A DNA stretch of 5,454 bases from Bifidobacteriaceae bacterium. GTDB taxonomy: Bacteria; Actinomycetota; Actinomycetes; Actinomycetales; WQXJ01. Shown here one piece after another: positions 4,611 to 5,454 of this stretch. The notes under the pieces were generated by a model, which did no database searches, was not told where the DNA came from, and was given only the letters and a program-made list of their open reading frames with translations. The stretch is taken from the NCBI GenBank assembly GCA_031258055.1, contig JAIRNM010000049.1, positions 1-5,454 on the forward strand, in the 5' to 3' direction. How positions within the stretch are numbered: position 1 is the stretch's first letter; each line of letters begins with the position of its first letter. The translations under genes and the position numbers were made by a program.

Positions 4611-5454
4611 TTCCGCCCCCTCCTCCCGCCGCGGCCGACCGCCGCGCCAGGCCGCATTCGATGCGTTCGCTGGCGCGATTGAGGAGTTGCGTCAGTTGGG
4701 CGGCCTGCCAACGTTCAGTGTCGAACAGCCCGCTTGGCACGCGCTCTGGCTCAGCGAGGCGCACCTTTCAACCGCGGTTGAGGGCAACACGCTGGCGCTG
4801 CGAGAGGTGGAGGCACTGCTAGACCAGGGCCGCACCGTGGGAGCTAAGGAGCTTACCGAGTACTTGGAGGTCTTGGGTTACGCGGAGGCTTCCCGTTGGG
4901 TGTTCGCCCAGGCCGACGCCGGGCGGCGCTACGAGCACGACCGGCTCGTGACGCTGACAGAGCTCCGGGAGTTGCACCGGCTGGCGCTGGGACCGGTCTG
5001 GGAGGTCGCGCCCCATCCCGCTGCCGATCCGAGCGAGGCGCCGGGGAGCTTCCGCCGCCACGAGATCCGCTCGTTCCCGGGCGGTATGACGCCGCCAACG
5101 TTCCCGCTGGTGCCGCCGATGCTTGACGACTGGCTGCGCAAGGCCAACGAGTTCGGGAGGCGAGCGGTGAGCGACGGCTTCGACGCGGCTAGCGCGCCGG
5201 TGACGCTCGCGGAGCTACACGCTGAGTTCGAGCGCATCCATCCGTTCATCGACGGCAACGGGCGTGCCGGTCGGCTGGTGCTCAATCTGATGCTGGCGCG
5301 CTTGCGCTGGCCGCCGGTATTGGTCTTCAAGAGCGGCCGACACCGCTACCTGAGCGGCCTGACCGCGGCCGACCGGGGGAACCCTGAAGCACTGGCGGAG
5401 ATTCTGGCCCGATCCGCGGTGTCGAGCCTGCACCGCCTGATGCCGGGGCTCACC
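4603..5454 (+). CDS. Fic-family protein (probable AMPylator), 3' end beyond the window
   Basis: Fic enzymes usually transfer AMP from ATP to a hydroxyl side chain of a target protein in the cytoplasm. The frame runs open for 284 codons to the last base of the window with no stop, so the C-terminus is missing only because the window ends. Residues 56-61 (STAVEG) match the inhibitory motif [S/T]xxxE[G/N], with Glu60 expected to block productive ATP binding. Its N-terminal position makes this the self-inhibited class. The segment AWHALWLSEAHLSTAVEGN resembles the Fic N-terminal domain. The active-site motif HPFIDGNGRAGR (213-224) is complete: His213, Asp217 and both Arg221 and Arg224 are present. 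The target-binding flap is probably within 149-172 (SFRRHEIRSFPGGMTPP). No separate antitoxin gene is visible upstream. ATG 4603 is chosen because the -10-like element leaves little room for an earlier start. The target is unknown. Confidence 0.92.
   Translation, partial: MTSSAPSSRRGRPPRQAAFDAFAGAIEELRQLGGLPTFSVEQPAWHALWLSEAHLSTAVEGNTLALREVEALLDQGRTVGAKELTEYLEVLGYAEASRWVFAQADAGRRYEHDRLVTLTELRELHRLALGPVWEVAPHPAADPSEAPGSFRRHEIRSFPGGMTPPTFPLVPPMLDDWLRKANEFGRRAVSDGFDAASAPVTLAELHAEFERIHPFIDGNGRAGRLVLNLMLARLRWPPVLVFKSGRHRYLSGLTAADRGNPEALAEILARSAVSSLHRLMPGLT

Noticed and set aside
1..5454. CRISPR array, tRNA, rRNA, insertion sequence or integrase
   Set aside because: No regularly spaced identical repeats, no cloverleaf-like sequence, no rRNA-like stretch and no transposase or recombinase motifs were seen on either strand.

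Overview
The window is GC-rich. Its proteins are rich in Ala, Gly, Ser and Thr, third codon positions are strongly G/C, and one gene (fic-like) has a promoter layout suited to a leaderless transcript. Together this points to a high-GC Gram-positive bacterium (Actinomycetota). I cannot name the genus. All supported genes are on the + strand.

Positions 13-3676 hold a three-gene MacA/MacB-type (Gram-positive YknXYZ-like) export operon. It encodes a membrane-fusion/periplasmic-adaptor protein (body 147-1622), an ABC ATPase (1626-2489) and a MacB/FtsX-type permease (2486-3676). The genes are separated by 3 bp and then overlap by 4 bp (ATGA), so they are almost certainly co-transcribed and translationally coupled. 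The ATPase and permease look intact. The adaptor does not: its membrane anchor (from the ATG at 13) is in a different frame from its body, which implies a one-base deletion, a sequencing error or recoding near 97-112.

Positions 3677-3869 are non-coding. They hold a degenerate tandem repeat across the permease stop, a 37-bp stem-loop sharing a 13-bp sequence with a palindrome inside the ATPase gene, two mutually exclusive GC-rich hairpins, and a good Shine-Dalgarno sequence for the next gene. That gene (3870-4550) encodes a single-pass membrane protein with an extracytoplasmic DUF5666-like domain. Its Gly/Phe-rich segments resemble the adaptor's C-terminal tail, so it may be an accessory of the exporter.

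From 4603 to the window end an open frame without a stop encodes a Fic-family protein with a complete FIC motif and an N-terminal inhibitory motif. It is a probable self-restrained AMPylator, truncated here only by the window edge. Its start overlaps a -10-like hexamer arrangement and two short inverted repeats.

The main genes belong to known families. The less ordinary signals are the split adaptor, the palindrome embedded in frame in the ATPase and its intergenic relative, the adaptor's low-complexity inserts where a TolC-docking tip would normally be, the hairpins in the leader at 3780-3820, and the architecture at the fic start.
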